A stretch of 64,000 bases of DNA, taken from the NCBI RefSeq assembly GCF_900258475.1, contig NZ_LT984888.1, forward strand, positions 208,639 through 272,638, in the 5' to 3' direction. This stretch comes from Anaerococcus sp. Marseille-P3915 (lineage in GTDB: Bacteria; Bacillota; Clostridia; Tissierellales; Peptoniphilaceae). The stretch's first letter is position 1, and each line of letters starts with the position of its first letter. This document shows positions 63,710 through 64,000 of this stretch, one piece after another. The notes below the pieces were generated by a model that was not told the origin of the DNA, searched no databases, and saw only the letters and a list, made by a program, of their open reading frames with translations. A program made the position numbers and the translations under genes.

Positions 63710-64000
63710 TTACAAAGAAGTATAAAAAGAGCAGACCTCTATAGCCTGCTCTTTGATATTGATATTTTTTTGAACTATTAGGAAATTCCTAATAGTTGGA
63801 TTTATATATAGTTCCTCGTCGTCATAGATTTTCTTAAGATGTTCATTTATAGTAGAAATACTCACATTGTAGAGAGTGGCCATCATCTTTTGAGTCAGCC
63901 AAATATTTTCATCTTCATATCTTATTTCAATAGCATCTTCATCATTTCCTGTGGCAGCTATATAGGTCAAATATTCAGCAGCAGAAGATCTAATTTGCTT
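63710..64000 (-). pseudogene. RhuM-family protein, truncated, running off the right edge
   Basis: The minus-strand frame is open to the window end and reads SSAAEYLTYIAATG, YEDENIWLTQKMMATLYNVS and INEHLKKIY, the usual N-terminal HTH-like region of RhuM-type proteins. After TIRNFLIVQ the family sequence stops and only about 20 unrelated residues follow to the stop, whereas intact members continue for some 200 residues. I infer a broken gene. The N-terminus is outside the window. RhuM genes are typical accessory-island cargo of unknown function. Confidence 0.65.
63722..63758 (-). terminator. terminator of the RhuM-like fragment
   Basis: Minus-strand AAAGAGCAG and CTGCTCTTTTTA pair around GCTATAGAGGT; overlaps the last codons of the fragment. 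Confidence 0.6.

Overview
The window looks like a chromosome segment of a low-GC, strictly anaerobic, fermentative Gram-positive coccus. The closest fit I can infer is Anaerococcus or another Peptoniphilaceae member. Reasons: AT-rich Firmicute codon use with strong AGGAGG ribosome sites, an NAD-linked [FeFe] hydrogenase, an NPKTG-type cell-wall sorting motif on a G5-repeat surface protein, the ctsR-mcsA-mcsB-clpC operon, and many peptidases. Genus is inference from gene content, not from a marker gene. No rRNA, tRNA, CRISPR array, phage or intact insertion sequence was seen.

Layout. 1-0.44 kb: 3' end of nagB. 0.56-7.6 kb: minus-strand operon of two ABC half-transporters, a three-gene ECF transporter and an AraC regulator, behind a near-consensus Fur box, so probably an iron or metallophore uptake unit. 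8.1-11.3 kb: K+ channel, two small membrane proteins, AbgT transporter. 11.7-15.5 kb: hydABC-type [FeFe] hydrogenase. 15.8-19.8 kb: M29 aminopeptidase and oligoendopeptidase F, separated by repeats. 20.9-26.4 kb: 1817-residue G5 surface protein. 26.6-31 kb: signal peptidase I, M42 aminopeptidase, LURP-one protein, DUF2207 protein. 31.1-33.1 kb: Trk/Ktr potassium uptake. 33.4-38.9 kb: DUF3842 gene and a Nik/Opp-type ABC importer behind a riboswitch-like attenuator. 39-43.5 kb: ornithine carbamoyltransferase, a CD0519-type membrane protein and two tandem LOR/SDH-domain proteins (arginine/ornithine use). 43.9-47.3 kb: sucrose PTS gene (frameshifted) and sucrose-6-phosphate hydrolase. 47.3-50.1 kb: acetyltransferase-like protein, formamidase family protein, frameshifted orphan RelB antitoxin, YugP-like peptidase. 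51.3-55.7 kb: CtsR stress operon whose McsB has lost its catalytic residues. 55.8-58.4 kb: tsaE-tsaB-rimI-tsaD (tRNA t6A). 58.4-60.1 kb: small membrane protein and S41 peptidase lipoprotein. 60.1-62.3 kb: about 200-bp tandem repeats interrupted by a complete Fst/par-like type I toxin-antitoxin module. 62.3-64 kb: a second wall-anchored protein and a truncated RhuM-family gene.

How the genes fit: peptides and amino acids are degraded (PepF, M29, M42, OTC and LOR/SDH), sugars enter through PTS and NagB, and reductant is disposed of as H2. Potassium and metal transporters and surface proteins handle the host environment. The most interesting points are the par-like toxin-antitoxin module at 60.8-61.05 kb, the degenerate McsB, the Fur-box/ECF/ABC uptake operon, the unidentified attenuator at 33.8 kb, the tandem LOR/SDH paralogues, and a 932-bp imperfect palindrome at 50.1-51.0 kb built from a dispersed GC-rich repeat.
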